In this document: in pieces, positions 13,131 through 25,556 of the stretch
How positions within the stretch are numbered: the first letter of the stretch is position 1
Layout of the letters: the number at the start of each line of letters is the position of its first letter
DNA from: Lumbricus rubellus
Lineage: Eukaryota > Annelida > Clitellata > Crassiclitellata > Lumbricidae
DNA: 64,000 nucleotides
Assembly (NCBI GenBank): GCA_945859605.1
Contig: OX243824.1
Coordinates: 18,766,267-18,830,266 of the forward strand
Direction of reading: 5' to 3'
Notes under the pieces: model-generated
What the model was told of the DNA's origin: nothing
Databases searched by the model: none
The model's input: the letters and a program-made list of their open reading frames with translations, nothing else
Position numbers and translations under genes: made by a program

Positions 13131-14090
13131 ATGGTGGACAGAGAGGGTACCTAGGCTAGTCACTTGCAGTGTTCCACAAGGATCAGTGCTCGTGCCACTC
13201 CTCTTTGTCCTGTATACAGCCGACTTGGAGAGGATCATGGAAGCACTTATCACATGGACTGCACCACCACTGATATATATTCGGACGATACATAGCTTTA
13301 CTTCTTCTGCAAACCACAGAACTGAAACAGAGAGTCCTGTTGTGTATTGAACAAATTTCCAGGTGGATGACATCCAACCGTCTAAAGCTTAGTCCTTCCA
13401 AGTCGGAGTTCTTATGGTGCACCACCCTCAGGTGCCACCATCTACCGATCATGTAACTGAACTGCTGCTGCTACTGTCCATGTTGGTGATTCAGAAGTCC
13501 ATCCAGCTGACACCATTCGCAACCTTGGAGTTCACTTTCACAGCTGTACGACCATGGTGCCTCTGAGTAATTTCCTTGAAGAGGCGCTATATAAATAAAT
13601 ACTTAAAATGCTTGAATGAATGGTGGCCCATGTGAGTCACTCGTTTGAGGTTGTTTCTACCAACTGCGACGAATCAAAGCCATCGGCAGATTCATTCCAA
13701 CTTCAATCGCCGTCATCTTAGTCAACAGCTTCATTGTCTCCAGTATGCAACAGCATACTGGTGGGTCTTTATCTCGTCAGCTGGAGTGGATCTAGTCAGT
13801 GCTAAAAAAGTCTGTTGCACGTATAATGGCCACATACCATCTGATCATGTAACTGATCTGCTGTGTGACAATCTGCCCTGGCTGTGTGTCCCCAGCAGAT
13901 TACATATAAACTATGCCCGATAACATACAAATCAATACATAACCTTATGCTGGACTATATCTCTGAATTCTGCATTCAAGTAGCAGATAGTTGGCTAAGA
14001 TCATTGTTGAGGGGTCTGCTACAAGTACCACGGTCTTCTACAAGTAATATGCACTTAGCCTACCAGCTAATTATGTAAGAACTACAGTAC
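13131..14090 (+). mobile_element. Decayed non-LTR retrotransposon reverse transcriptase fragment
   Basis: Forward-strand translation with frame changes gives hallmarks of a CR1/Jockey-type reverse transcriptase: VPQGSVLVPLLFVLYTADLE near 13165-13230, KLSPSKSEFLWC near 13390, and after an interruption FYQLRRIKAIGRFIPTS near 13655. Further on are ITYKLCPITYKSIHNLML and the thumb-like end near 13890-14060. Stops and shifts show it is dead. It is interrupted by the insertion at 13554-13622. Confidence 0.75.
13554..13622 (+). repeat. LINE/SINE 3' tail nested in the LINE fragment
   Basis: TGCCTCTGAGTAATTTCCTTGAAGAGGCGCTATATAAAT then GAATGAATGG interrupts the reverse transcriptase homology. It is the recurrent tail motif, here as a nested insertion flanked by ATGG. 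Confidence 0.6.
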
Positions 14091-14404
14091 GTAATGTATA
14101 TTGGCCAGCCTGATAAGCATCGCCACATGAAAGATGCAATTCTGAATGAGATGCACTGTGGTTGCCCATGGCTTCAGGTAACTAGAGCGCTGCATTTATG
14201 GGATGTGATCAATAGGTCGCAGTGTCTGAGTGAAGCTGGGGGAAGCCATCTTGCTTTGTAACCTGGCACTCAATTTTCAGGATTACCACAACATAAAATA
14301 TGGGTACAGATCATTGCATTTAATAATGTAAACCCAAAGGTGTATTAGAAGCTGAGATAATAGCAGTTTGAACATCGACCGGTCAGCGGAAATCAACCCG
14401 TTTT

Positions 14405-14465
14405 GGTCAATTTCGTTGACCCATATCTCGAACACCGGTCGACCCAAAAATCTAAAATTCTGGGT
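14405..14465. repeat. Inverted fragment of the 162-bp tandem unit
   Basis: TTGACCCATATCTCGAACACCGGTCGACCCAAAA is the reverse complement of the TTTTGGGTC...ACCGG...GAGATATGGGTC core of the array at 11549-12034, with a few mismatches. Confidence 0.6.
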
Positions 14466-14469
14466 TTGA

Positions 14470-16650
14470 ACATTTATCGTAGTGATTTATAACCATACCA
14501 AATTTTAACTAAATCCATGCAAATGACTGTGCCAACTTGACGTGGAATGCCCCAATGTCAAAACGCAATATGTTAATCCCAAACAACAAATTAAAAAGTG
14601 TTTAATCTAGCTTAATTCCAACAATTAGATAAATCCGAAGGCTACATCTACATACTTGCCATCGAAATCAAAGCTGTTAAACCAAGAAACAGTAGCTATA
14701 ACGGAGCTCCATAACTACATTGCCTAAAAACACGGTAAACGGTCGAAAATGCGTCTATCCTTCACTTTCTTATAAATTTCTTATACCTTTATAAAAAAAA
14801 TATGAAAGCTATGCGCTTGTAATAATTTCTCGAAAGTACAAATGATTTTTTTTTAAATTTCAGCGCACTATACCGAAAAAACAGTTCTTATGTAACGATG
14901 CATATAGCTTACAGACCTCTATTATCGCTCACTTTTATATCGTTCGAAAATAAACTATTTAAATTCTACTTAAAACTTTTTAAACCAGGGTGTCATACCA
15001 AAACATAACTTAGTCGATCTAATAAACCTTACGTGATCGTCAAAACCGCTTGTCTCCAATTAATTCCAGGGCCTTAATGCTAACGTTACCAAATCAACTG
15101 GTCTACTATGCATCCGCACACAAGACATCAACAAGTTGCCAACATCTGAATCTTCGTCAGTTAAAGTTGAAAGCAAACATTCCCCAAGTCTATTTTAGTG
15201 CTATGTTGTGTGACAGCACGCTAACACAAGACACCGAACCCTCAAATAAATTTGACATATGGGACAACTTAAATCTTTGACCATTATTATGTACTTTGAC
15301 TCAAGCACAGAAAATCTGGCGATAATACAAGGTATATTTAATTAAACACTAAAAAGACTATGATGTAGGCTATATAATAATTATTATGTAGCGCATTTAT
15401 AGCGTATAACAATGGCAACTGATTAAAACTTGTACTCATCTCCGTCCCCATCACACATTTTAAAGTGTTCTTATACGGAATTCATTACTATTCAAAATTA
15501 TTTTTGTAATCAGCACTTTTGAAGCATCAAGGTTGCTTCTAAATTCGTCCATTTAATTAAACACGAAAGCGCGTAACCCTAATGGACGGTTGCGCTGTGC
15601 TACATCTTTCTTCCCTTCTCATCCTTCATGGTAAATTGCTACCAATCGGTAGTGCGCTTACTTTTTTTTAACTATTTTACCTGCACAGAAGTGCTTCTAC
15701 AACGGCACAAATCAATTTAGAACTGTACATTAAATATTTGCGTAGAACCGAACGCTTTAAAAAGTCTTATATTTTGCAAGCTTACACAATGATTCCCCTT
15801 TATTAATAGTTTCCTCTCGTATTTTGCTCTTTAAAATAATTGCCAGTCTTGTCACTCTTTTTTCTGAAGGTCTTTATAGAATAAAATATTATTATAGCGG
15901 ATAGTTGTTATTAGCCACCACACCGACTTTCTCAGAGCATTTTTTCGGTAGTGTTAGTTAAAGAACAGGGCAAAAGTAAAGTTACAAATTGGCTTGTTAG
16001 AAGTAAAGTGGTTGTAAATACGTTTATATTATTATTTTTCGAATTGCACTGCATTTTCAGTGCGTGTCGTGTGTAGATTATTGTTCAGGTTTTCTATTCG
16101 TGTGAGAAAACGAGGTATAAATGTGTGATATCGGTTTTATTTTATAGAACTCAACCCTAATTGTGTATATTTTCAAAATCTCCGGCACGTCGAGTGCGTA
16201 GCGAAGCCACGAAACTCAATAGTAAATTAATTTCTACCGAAGCCTGAGATCTATTTTCTTAATAGAACCAACATTGTGCAAATATATTTGGTAAGCGTGT
16301 AGTTTAACGTCGTACATTTTTCGCCATTTGCATGGGTTTCAGCGTTGTTCGAATATAAGCTGGATTGACGCAAATAACTCTTGCTAAGTAGAAGTCGGAT
16401 CGATGAAAATAATATTAAAGTTCAAAACCTTTATTTTCTGCTTTAAAAATCTGAGCAATGAAACATTTAGAAGCAAGCATCCTTTGGCAAAACCCAAAAG
16501 TCTTTCGTTTGCATTTTTGACTATGTACAGCAAATGTCTTACATGCGATCTAGTAAGTACTAGGTAGGGTACTGAAGTAACTGGCATTAGAGGATGCCAG
16601 ATTTGTGGACTAATAGAAATACTTTAAGACCCTTGTTAAACTCAATTTTT
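14470..16650. other. Intergenic, no gene recognised
   Basis: AT-rich sequence with no supported coding region. The only repeated piece found is at 15600-15745, a second copy of sequence at 40955-41085. Confidence 0.5.
15600..15745 (+). repeat. Dispersed repeat, copy 1 (partner at 40955-41085)
   Basis: Shares CATCCTTCATGGTAAATT, CCAATCGG and ACAGAAGTGCTTCTACAAC then GCACAAATC with the later copy, same orientation. The family is not recognised. Confidence 0.6.
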
Positions 16651-16651
16651 A

Positions 16652-17594
16652 TCTATATCTATAAGCAAGGATGTATGTATGTATGTATGTATATTTGTCC
16701 AGAATGCACGCCCACAGTTTCGCAGCTATTGACCTGAAATTTTGCACCTAGACAGGGGTTCATCCAACTTAGCAAGTCCAGGGGTTGACGAATTTTTAAC
16801 CCCATGGGGGCCAGGATGGGGTAAAAATTTTTTGCAGCTATTGATGCCAAATTTTGCATTTAGACAGAGGACCGTCAGGTCCTCCCAAAAACGAGTTGGC
16901 GAATCTCTACCACCAGGGGGAAGATGGGGGGGGGACCCCCAAACTCCATTTTCCCTATTTTTACACCATCGCCATAGTTTCACAGCTATTCATCTGAAAC
17001 GTTGCAGCTAGATAGGATGCCACCTTGCCCCCCAACTAATACACACCTCGCTCGCCCCGCAGGGCCGGGCGGGGAAGGGCGTTGTTTAGAGGGGGCGAAA
17101 TTTTTTTGGGGGCCAAATTTTTTCAGCTATTGATTTTGCATTTAGACAGAGGACCGTCAGGTCCTCCCAGAAAACGAGTTGACGAATCTCTGCCACCAGA
17201 GTTAGAATGGGGGGGGGGCCAAAAACTCCATTTTTCAACATTTTTTACCATTGCCATAGTTTCACAGCTATTCACTTGAAACGTTGCAGCTAAATAGGGT
17301 GTCACCGGGACCACCTCGCCACCAACCAACACACACCTCGCCCCGCAGGGGCCGGGTGGAGCAGGGCGTTGTTTAGGGGGGCCAAATTTTTTTTGGGGAG
17401 GGGCATTTTTTTGCAGTCTTGCAGCTATTGATATGAAACTTTGCACGTAGTCAGAGGACCGTCCGGTCCAGCCAGTGGAGGGGGCCATGGTGGGGCGTGA
17501 AACTCCAAACCTTTGCTATTTTCATTCCGTCGACACGTACAGCTTCACGGCTATTTACATAAAATTCCCGGGCATCGCCGGGTATCCCAGCTAG
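16652..17594 (+). mobile_element. Non-autonomous Helitron-like element, 943 bp
   Basis: The 5' end TCTATATCTATAAGC follows an A. The 3' end has a CCCGG/CCGGG hairpin (17567-17582) and then TATCCCAGCTAG followed by T. Insertion between A and T, a subterminal GC hairpin and a CTAG end are Helitron hallmarks. The interior has two to three diverged copies of a block starting CAGCTATTGA...TTTTGCA and containing AGAGGACCGTCAGGTCCTCCC, with G-runs. No Rep/helicase is encoded. Confidence 0.75.
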
Positions 17595-18077
17595 TATATA
17601 ATATAACTGCTCATATCTTATTTTCACATTATCTTGATTGACTTACAACACCAAAGGGCATCAAGGAATTAAAATGAAACTTTTGTTTAAGCTGTAAGAT
17701 TTGTTATTTGCATGGTGTTAAGCCTTTACAGCACCAGTGTGTATTATTATTGTTATTATTCAAATTAGTTGTGTATAAAATGATTTTTAGAATACGTCTA
17801 CCTTTTTATCTGTACCAGAAAGTTCTCCATTGCAAGCGAATTCAAAACTTATGCTGTTGTTTGTAATTTATTGCAATAATAACATTGGCCAGAAATAGTT
17901 CGCAGCAGATTAATTCCAAATACAAACTTTCAGTACAGTGTTTAGCATTTTAAATGTCTGAGGACAGGGGCTGATTTATTGCCTTTTGTTTTGTTTTTCT
18001 GTCAGATATATTCTAAACAAATTTAGATTCGCATTGACCGCATAATTGACGCATAATTTTCTGCATAATTGTTTCAG

Positions 18078-21000
18078 ATGGGTTTCTCTTTCGTAGCGCT
18101 GTGCTACATCTTGGCTCTCATCCTGACAGCCGTCTTGATTTTCTTTGTTATTTATCAGGTTAGATGTGGAGCTATCTGTTCAGATCTTATTAATATAAAT
18201 ATTAATATTAAAATGTATAAATTTATAGTTCCACTTAATGTCTACTAAATAAATTTCTGTGGTTGTTGAATACAGAATTGTGGATGAAATCAAAGCACTG
18301 AACTCACTTGATAGCTGGATTGAAGAAACTGAAGAGAATATTTAACTATAGAGCTAAATTACTTAGATCTGTTAATGCTGTATTCAGCAAATCTTAACTG
18401 ACATTGTTTGACTGTGATCGTTCTTTTGCCCAGAATTTATGCGACTCATGCAGTTCGCATTTTAACTATAATCGAAAATTATTTTCTTCTTGCAGATTAT
18501 TGCTTTCGATGAACTTAAAACGGACTACAAAAATCCAGTCGATCAGTGCAACAGTTTGAATCCGGTCAGTGATTCTAATCTAATCGTGACTCATTGAGAT
18601 TATCACAAATCATTGGATCAGTTTGAACAGTCAGTCTGAGAAGTCCTGGACCGACTTTCCTAACCAATTCCTTTTCCAATTTCTTTCCCTGTTTTGCCTT
18701 CGTTCGGTTTTTCCTTTCTCCATTCTGCCATGTGTGTTGTTGCATTCTTTTAAAACATTTAATTGGCTAACTATGTTAAAAATGAAAATGTTTTGTGATG
18801 TATCTTTTACTGTGTGCAGAGTTGCTGAGCTTTGCTAACTGTGGCTTACAGTTACATGAAATGTAGTTGGTAAAGATGGTGTACTGTGTCTGTATGTAGA
18901 TAGACAAATAATTGTTTTGTGAGTCTAGATTGTTTTTACACCACAATACGGTTAGCAATCGCCTATTAAAGCGTAGTTTTACTTGCTTACTTTTGTAGTA
19001 ATTAATGCGCAGTTAAAATATTTTCAATCAACAATGTTGATGTTGTGTTTCAGTTGGTGCTGCCGGAGTATTTCATGCACGTTCTGTTCTGCGTTTTGTT
19101 CCTCTGTGGTGGCGAGTGGGTTACGGTGCTGCTAAATGCGCCACTCATCGCATACCATGCGAACAGGTATGTTTTAATGGTTGTTGTTTGCAAAAGCGAA
19201 TGATTGCAGGATCATGCATGTTGTAAGGGTGTTACTATATTGTGTCTATGTTATATGTGATCCGTCATTTCGAAATCAGTCGGAAGGTACCGAATGTCAT
19301 CAGGTAGAAAATGACGAAAAACCATGGAAAACCTTAAATCGGCCGTAATTGACATGAACTCAAAAACAAGCTTAAAAATATATATTCAATAGAAATGACG
19401 TATAAAATGCTTGTTTAGACATATCTAAATGTGTAAAAATTAATTTTTACTAAGAGCCCTAAATCTGCTTATCGAGATCGAAAGTCAGAAGTTAAGTCAA
19501 AATTAGCTACATTTTGTTGCGATATTAAAATAAGTTGCAGGTCGAATCGAAAAACGTGATTGGTCTCGTTTTGAAAAAGGAAATCCCCTTTTTCTGTTCT
19601 ATTAATAAAACATGACCGTCTTCTATTTAGTACGCCCTGAGAGCGGCCCGAAATAGATCGGCTAACTCACATAAACTTAAAATAGCGCTATAAAACAGAC
19701 ACGTGACCAAATCTTGAGCCGTGGTTGGCTGAACGATTAAAGGTCGCATGGCCTCGCCTCGTGTAACGGGATAAATCGTTTATTTTCTTCGCTTTTCACC
19801 TAAATAACTTAATCTTCGATATGGAGAATATTTTGTAAATCCGTAGAGTAGTTAGGCAATTGTCGAAGCTACGCGGCGGCCAAATTGTATTTAAATAGGT
19901 CCAGTAGAAATAGCCGTTTCATAGGAGAATGTCAATAATTATATCGCTAAACTTCGCACGCAATTTTCTCAACTAACAGCTTATCTATACCATCGGATTT
20001 AAAATTCTATAACTCTGGTTATATTTTAGATATAGAAAAACCGCAAACAGTTTTGGAAAGGAAAATGAAGCATGTACAGGAAATTGCTAAAAAGTGAAGA
20101 AATTTAATATGGTACTTTCCGACGGCTTTTGTGAAAACGGGTCACATATATGATGTGTTATTGTAACGAATTATTACGCTTATCTAACAAACTAATTAAT
20201 CTGCTTGTTAATTATTAATCTAGATAAGAGTTATGCCAGACAATTTAATTCATGGCATTATAGATATCTCATTTTCCATGGCGTTATAAGAATAAAATAC
20301 ATGTCATGTAAACCAATGTGCAGTATATACAATACAAACTTGTAAAACTTTGGTAAATATAAAAACATACTTATATTTTATTTAGGACTAGCTGTACCCA
20401 GCCACGCGTTGCTGTGGCAAAAAAGCCCTCCCACTCCCCCTCCCCCTCCGCGATGGCGACGCGGATCACGCCATAAAACGCTTGAGCAAGAAGGCCGTAA
20501 TGAAATGCGAAGGCCGTAATGAAATGCGCTAAAGAAATTTACGGAACAAACATGCCCGAATTGGTATGCAAGGCTTATTGACGGGCGTAGGCTATGTGTT
20601 GAAAACGGCGGAATTTGCAAAGTTGCTTTTTTAGCTTAAAAGATTGCGCTTTTTCCCAAAAAGCATTCTGCAAACCCGGCCGTGTTGGAACTAAACGTTT
20701 TGGTGAAGTTTCGAAAGCAATCAATGAAGAAAGTTCGGAGATCTTTCGTCAGGTGCCAAACGCGGTTAGATTTTTATATATATAGATTATGTGTGCTATT
20801 TCAAAACATCCGACTTTTGATAGGCTCTACAGATAATGTATGTTTATTGCCCTGTCAGCCTATGTACACCACAATTCAGATAGCAATTGGTCAATTAAAG
20901 AATATTTTTATGTTATCTAGCTATGTTATTTGAATCAGACATATTGTGTTCTTCGTCACATCAAAGGTACATGAATCGACCGGTGATGTCGAGACCGGGT

Positions 21001-22231
21001 CTCTACGATCCGACGACAATCATGAACGCCAACGAACTCAGCAGAGGTCAGAAGGAAGGCTGGATCAAACTCGCTTTCTACATCATCTCCTTCTTCTATT
21101 ACCTTTACAGGTGAGCAGCATCTAGCACTGGCTCCCTTTCTCACAAAGGGTCACTTACGTGGTTGGGTCGGGAGCGCTTCTGAGTAAATTCTCTTGCACT
21201 ATACAAATGTCTGAAATGAATGAATGAATGAATGAATCTAAGTAGTGATTCTGCATGCTGAGTAGGCAAATTTTAAGAGCTTAGCAAAATAGTTAATTTA
21301 GTAGTTTTGATTAACTCAACCGCTCCCTTTGTTTGGCTGAACAAAGTCTGCTCTCGGTTCCTTTTGCTCATACGCCCAAAATGCAGGACTGTACTTTCTC
21401 GGTGGTTGGAACCTTGACCTGGAATGAATTCCCTTTGATGCTCCATACCTTGATAGAAGTCCTCAGGCATTCCTGTTTCGTCTTTAGACAGTTTTATTTG
21501 GCCGTGCTGAGGTTGGGAGTGCCTCTGAGTAGACCCTTGAAGAGGCGCTATTCATTTAATGAATGAACAGAACAATGATCAAAACAATGATAACAATTAG
21601 ACAATTTGTATGGTAACATAATAGTGATAGCACGGCCAAGGCCACAGGAAATGGAACTCTTTGCACAGGGAAGGCGCTTGTACAGCAAGTTTAATGCAAA
21701 CATTAACCAGTACGTAGAAGACCGATAATGGTACGAAATAATGGTACTGATTTTTTTGGTTTGTTTTTGTGTTTTTTAGTTAAGTTTACTGCATTAATTG
21801 TCATTTCATACTATTTTTAGCCTGCCGTTCAATTCATGAAGTCAACCATCTAGCTATCAGTCAAAGTGGCTATCAGTTAATCAGTTAAAATTGCACATGT
21901 AATTAGGTGTCCCTGTTAGCGGGATATTCATCCGTTAGGGCCTTCCTTGTTGCCATCTGATTATAACGTGAAGCATGTTATACTATGACTATTGTTTATG
22001 GTTGATGGTTACAATAAATGAATTGAATTATGGTACGAAATTGTTTTTACATGAAAATGTGTTGTTGTTGTTGTTGAGTTAGTGGTTTCAATTCAGACAG
22101 ATATTTAAGTACATGTGGTGAACTGTAACTGTATTTTGATTATATTTTTCAGCATGATATACGTCCTTGTTTCGGCAGACTTCGTCTCGAGTGAGCTTTC
22201 GTCAAATTTGCGTAACTCGTTTCAACGTTAG
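18078..22231 (+). CDS. CNIH1: Cornichon family ER export cargo receptor
   Basis: Small three-helix membrane protein that helps load cargo into COPII vesicles (family knowledge). Five exons: 18078-18158, 18496-18564, 19054-19166, 20967-21110 and 22153-22231 (TAG 22229-22231), all AG/GT with matching phases, total 161 residues. The sequence tracks vertebrate CNIH1: [83 protein letters not shown] and MIYVLVS. It lacks the extra CNIH2/3 insert, which supports CNIH1. The C-terminal tail after VLVS is about 17 residues longer than in human. A splice-acceptor-like TTGTTTCAG directly precedes the ATG, so a 5'UTR exon upstream is likely. Confidence 0.95.
19256..20146. mobile_element. TIR element in cornichon intron 3, 891 bp
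   Basis: Ends TGTGATCCGTC...CAGTCGGAAGGTACC and GGTACTTTCCGACGG...ACGGGTCACA are about 40-bp imperfect inverted repeats, flanked by TATA on each side. No coding region was seen; the superfamily is not assigned. Confidence 0.6.
20388..20786 (-). mobile_element. Short Helitron-like element, 399 bp
   Basis: On the minus strand it starts TCTATATATATAAAAATC after an A (complement of 20787). It ends with hairpin GCCAC/GTGGC (20401-20418), then TGGGTACAGCTAG followed by T. These are the A|TC...CTAG|T borders of Helitrons. It lies in the third cornichon intron. Confidence 0.75.
21165..21237 (+). repeat. LINE/SINE 3' tail fragment
   Basis: GGTCGGGAGCGCTTCTGAGTAAATTCTCTTGCACTATACAAATGTCTGAAATGAATGAATG matches the recurrent tail. 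A further copy, GGGAGTGCCTCTGAGTAGACCCTTGAAGAGGCGCTATTCATTTAATGAATG, lies at 21510-21567. Confidence 0.55.
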
Positions 22232-23832
22232 GAAGATCAAGAGTTTAAATTGAGAACACGAGGCAAGAACGACAAGGAAAGATTGCAAAATGAATTGAAT
22301 TGTCTGGCTCACACGTTGATGTTTCCCTTTAGAGTCTTTGAATTATTTGCTTTTATTGTGCCAAATTGTGCCCACTATAAAAAAATGTGGTTTTCAAGGA
22401 GAATTTAGAAGAATTGATGAATAGCAGAATAGATTATGTATAAATTAGTCACCCCTCGACTAGGATTTTAATGGCTTCAGTAAAAAGGTATAAAATTATT
22501 TGAGGAATTTTTAAAAGAGGGAATCAAGCCACTTTTAGGTTGGTGTGCGTATAATGCTCATTAATGCTTTGGGTCTACATAGTTGGGGAGGAAAGTGTTT
22601 TGCGTGCAACTTTAAAGTATGGTTGAAACAAAGGATACTGTTTTGCATCATTTGAGGTGGTTTAGTTTATATACACCATGAATTTAGAGCTGATTTGGGA
22701 CAAGTAAGATTTTAGTCCACACTCCTGTGAAATGTTGTCTCGTTCATCTGGTCTTATCAACATTTTAGTCGGTCATTCTTGGTATTAGAACAGCGTGTGC
22801 GCACAGAATTATGCAGCAAATTAGTTTTCTTATTATTAAAGTACAATTTGGTAATGCACTCTGAGGGAAACTATCTTGCTGTCAGCCTAAGTTAATTGAC
22901 CTTTGTTAATAAAAGAATTGATACATAAACATTACACACAGTTGAGGAACATTTTCCCTTCACTGGCCCTATCTCCAATATATGAAGTGCATTTTTCCCA
23001 TTAGATTCCTGTTTGCAGGATTTTTTCACTGTCAACCACAAATTTGAACCCAATTGCTTGTGTTGGAAATGGATGCTGGAAATGGCATTATTGTCATTCA
23101 AATGGACCTCAAACGTTTTGAGTGGATGTGATGGATACGTATTACGCTGAGCATCTTAGCAAAATATTTGTGCAGCTTGTTTCATGACTATTAACATTGT
23201 TACATGTGTATCGTTTAAAGTGTGATCAAGCTGTGCCAGGTTAGTTTATGAAACTTTCTGTGGAGTACCTGGCTTGGAGAAATGTGACTCTCTTGTGTGC
23301 TATATGTCGTGTTGTTTGCGGTAAGGTTTTCTTGTATTTTGTGCAACAGCGTACCATATGCTTTCCAGACTGTGCATGGGGTGTTGAGATATTGAATGCT
23401 GCTTCAGTAGTGACGCTATATTTGAAGTAATAATGACTTACCAACTGGTTTGAAAACGTTTTGGAGTGAAATGGAGCTTAGAAGCAGTTTTGAAACCCCT
23501 TATAAAGACCTGCTTGTTTCATTATAAAATGCTTTCCATGAATGTTTATTTTCCTTGTATGTTTCCAGAGAGATTGGGCCTTATTTCCTTAAAGAATTTG
23601 CATGTACCAGTATAGTGTTTGAGTCGTATTTATTTCCAATTCGTCAAGCTAGTTTGACAGTGATATTGGAGCTCTCATCAACAAACTTTTCTAACGAAAA
23701 TGTGAGAATTTCAAATTCTCCACAAGGTGCTACAATTACCTGGGTGAGCTTTCTTCTTTCTGAGGCTGCCTCTGAGTAACAAGTAAACGCCAGTATGTGA
23801 ATTGTAGAAAACTAACTGAGGGTCAGACTTTG
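22232..23832. other. Cornichon 3' flank, no gene recognised
   Basis: Contains the presumed cornichon 3'UTR and intergenic DNA. No splice-supported exons, repeats or homology were found by eye. Confidence 0.4.
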
Positions 23833-24215
23833 ATTCACATAAAGTTCGGGTGTGAGAATAAGACAACTATGGGGTTCTTAAAAGACTAGGGTATTTATAA
23901 CTTCATCAGCCCATACGGTAATTCTCACCCAAGTCAAAGCAAATGGTTGGCCTAATGTTATTCTATTACACTTCTTTTATTCACATAAAGTTGGGGTGTG
24001 AAAATAAGACTTTACTATGGGGCTCTTTAAAGACTAGGGTGTTTAACCTCATCAGTCCATACGGCAATTCTCACCCTGGAAAACGCAAATAGTAGGCGTA
24101 ATGTTATTCTATTACACTTCTTTTATGCACTTGAAGTTGGGGTGTGAAAATAAGACTTTACTATGGCCCTATGGGGCTCAAAAAAACTAGGGTGTTTAAC
24201 CTACATGTAGCCTAC
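23833..24215. repeat. Tandem repeat of about 145 bp, 2.6 copies
   Basis: Units start TTCACATAAAGTTSGGGTGTGARAATAAGAC at about 23833 and 23979, with a third, truncated unit near 24125. Each holds ACTAGGGT and ACCTCATCAG then CATACGG. It lies immediately downstream of the stop of the GT15 gene. Confidence 0.75.
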
Positions 24216-24261
24216 TTGGTATTTTTGCCTAATTGGTGATTATTTCTACTGTCAACTAAGT

Positions 24262-25416
24262 CTAAATAGGCCAGTTTCTGATCTTCTGATGTATGTATCT
24301 GATGCTTTTAAAATGGTGCGTCTGCTTCCTGGGTAGAAACATCGAAATCGCAATGGTTTTTATCGGTGCATCGCCCCAACGATAATAATAAATTCCACCA
24401 AGTCTATCGATGTAGTCCATGAACTTCTGATAGTCGTCAGAAAGCCAAAACGACAGACGCGAGATCTCGAAATTGTTGTAATAGATCGTGTATCGTTTCC
24501 ATGCGGCGAAGAACGTTGGTCGAATGGAAGCAGTTTTTATGTAGCGCTCGGCACTTTCCCACAAGTCTACGGTACAATCCCACCTTTCGTTATCCACAAT
24601 AGTGTATCCGTACTGAAGATCATTGTTCTGCATGTATTCGAATATGTCGTAATCAATCGGGCTCATTATCTCGGAATCGTCGTCCAGTCTCCAAGCATAA
24701 TCAAATCCACGGATTATTGGCTTTTCGTAGAATAGTTTCGCGTGGAAGCGACACATGTGTCTGTATCCGAGATTTTTCGAGCAGGTTCGGGTGCGCATGG
24801 TAAGATTCCATGGAAGAAAGTCAGGCATCTGGAAGCTGACCCTCTGGAAATACATCGTCGAGTTTGTCCACGATCTCAGTAAGCTTTTCGCCACGTCGAA
24901 GTTCGCTTCCGCCTCGTGGAATATAACCACGGGATACTGGTACTTTGCGTTGAAGTACTTGTCGAGAAGCGCTAGCGAGTTGAGCATCTTATTGAGCCGT
25001 TCGTATGTGATCAAGTAGTAGATGATTGCTTTCGGCTTCTTTTTCGGCCATCGCATCAACTGACAGCGCAACTGAACGCAATCGTCATCGCAATCCGTGA
25101 GGTTTTCACTCAGCTCGCATGAGCTCGTTTCTGAGACGTCATCGGTGCAATTATCGCTGTTGATTGCATCTACGCATCCCACTCTGCTGCCGTTTGTTGT
25201 GTTGTTTAGATCGTGGGTGGAGTGAGGCATTGACGGATAGTCGATCCACGAATTATAGCTGTCAGCGTGGACGGTAACCCCGTGTGTGTACATCCAAGCC
25301 AGCGTCGTAGCAACTGATATGAGCGACAGGAGGAAGGCACAGATCCAGAGTCGTCGCGCTTTAGTTTTTCTACAGAAAATTATTGCATAGGGTATGTTAT
25401 CAATCTCGCGGTGCAA
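24262..25416 (-). CDS. GT15 (KRE2/MNT1-type) alpha-1,2-mannosyltransferase-like protein, copy A
   Basis: 384 residues on one uninterrupted frame. Residues about 23-43 form a type II signal anchor, followed by an acidic, Cys- and N-glycosylation-rich stem. The catalytic domain (about 125-380) shows the GT15 signatures: YRHMCRFHAKLFYEKP, YAWRLDDDSE (about 243), YNNFEISRLSFW (about 316; the Glu of the NFEI motif is the proposed nucleophile region in yeast enzymes), and GGIYYYRWGDAPIKTIA. In fungi these Golgi enzymes extend O- and N-linked mannans with GDP-mannose; activity here is inferred. TTTTCTGTAG just before KTKARRLW resembles a splice acceptor, so the first 16 residues may belong to an intron and the start is uncertain. 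A frameshifted paralog lies 6 kb away in the same orientation. Confidence 0.85.
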   Translation of the reverse strand: MHREIDNIPYAIIFCRKTKARRLWICAFLLSLISVATTLAWMYTHGVTVHADSYNSWIDYPSMPHSTHDLNNTTNGSRVGCVDAINSDNCTDDVSETSSCELSENLTDCDDDCVQLRCQLMRWPKKKPKAIIYYLITYERLNKMLNSLALLDKYFNAKYQYPVVIFHEAEANFDVAKSLLRSWTNSTMYFQRVSFQMPDFLPWNLTMRTRTCSKNLGYRHMCRFHAKLFYEKPIIRGFDYAWRLDDDSEIMSPIDYDIFEYMQNNDLQYGYTIVDNERWDCTVDLWESAERYIKTASIRPTFFAAWKRYTIYYNNFEISRLSFWLSDDYQKFMDYIDRLGGIYYYRWGDAPIKTIAISMFLPRKQTHHFKSIRYIHQKIRNWPI

Positions 25417-25556
25417 ACCATCGGTGCAAGAGAAAAGAAAAACGGACAGTTATCCCGGCAATCTCAAATGTTCAAGACTCAAAGATTACGCCTTCGTTAC
25501 TTTTAGCCAGCAACTTAGGACTAGGCTACTAAGCTCAAAGAGAACTTACTTAGAAC

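Noticed and set aside
16726..17488. Several open frames on both strands at 16.7-17.5 kb
   Set aside because: They fall within the Helitron-like element's G-rich internal duplications and show no homology.
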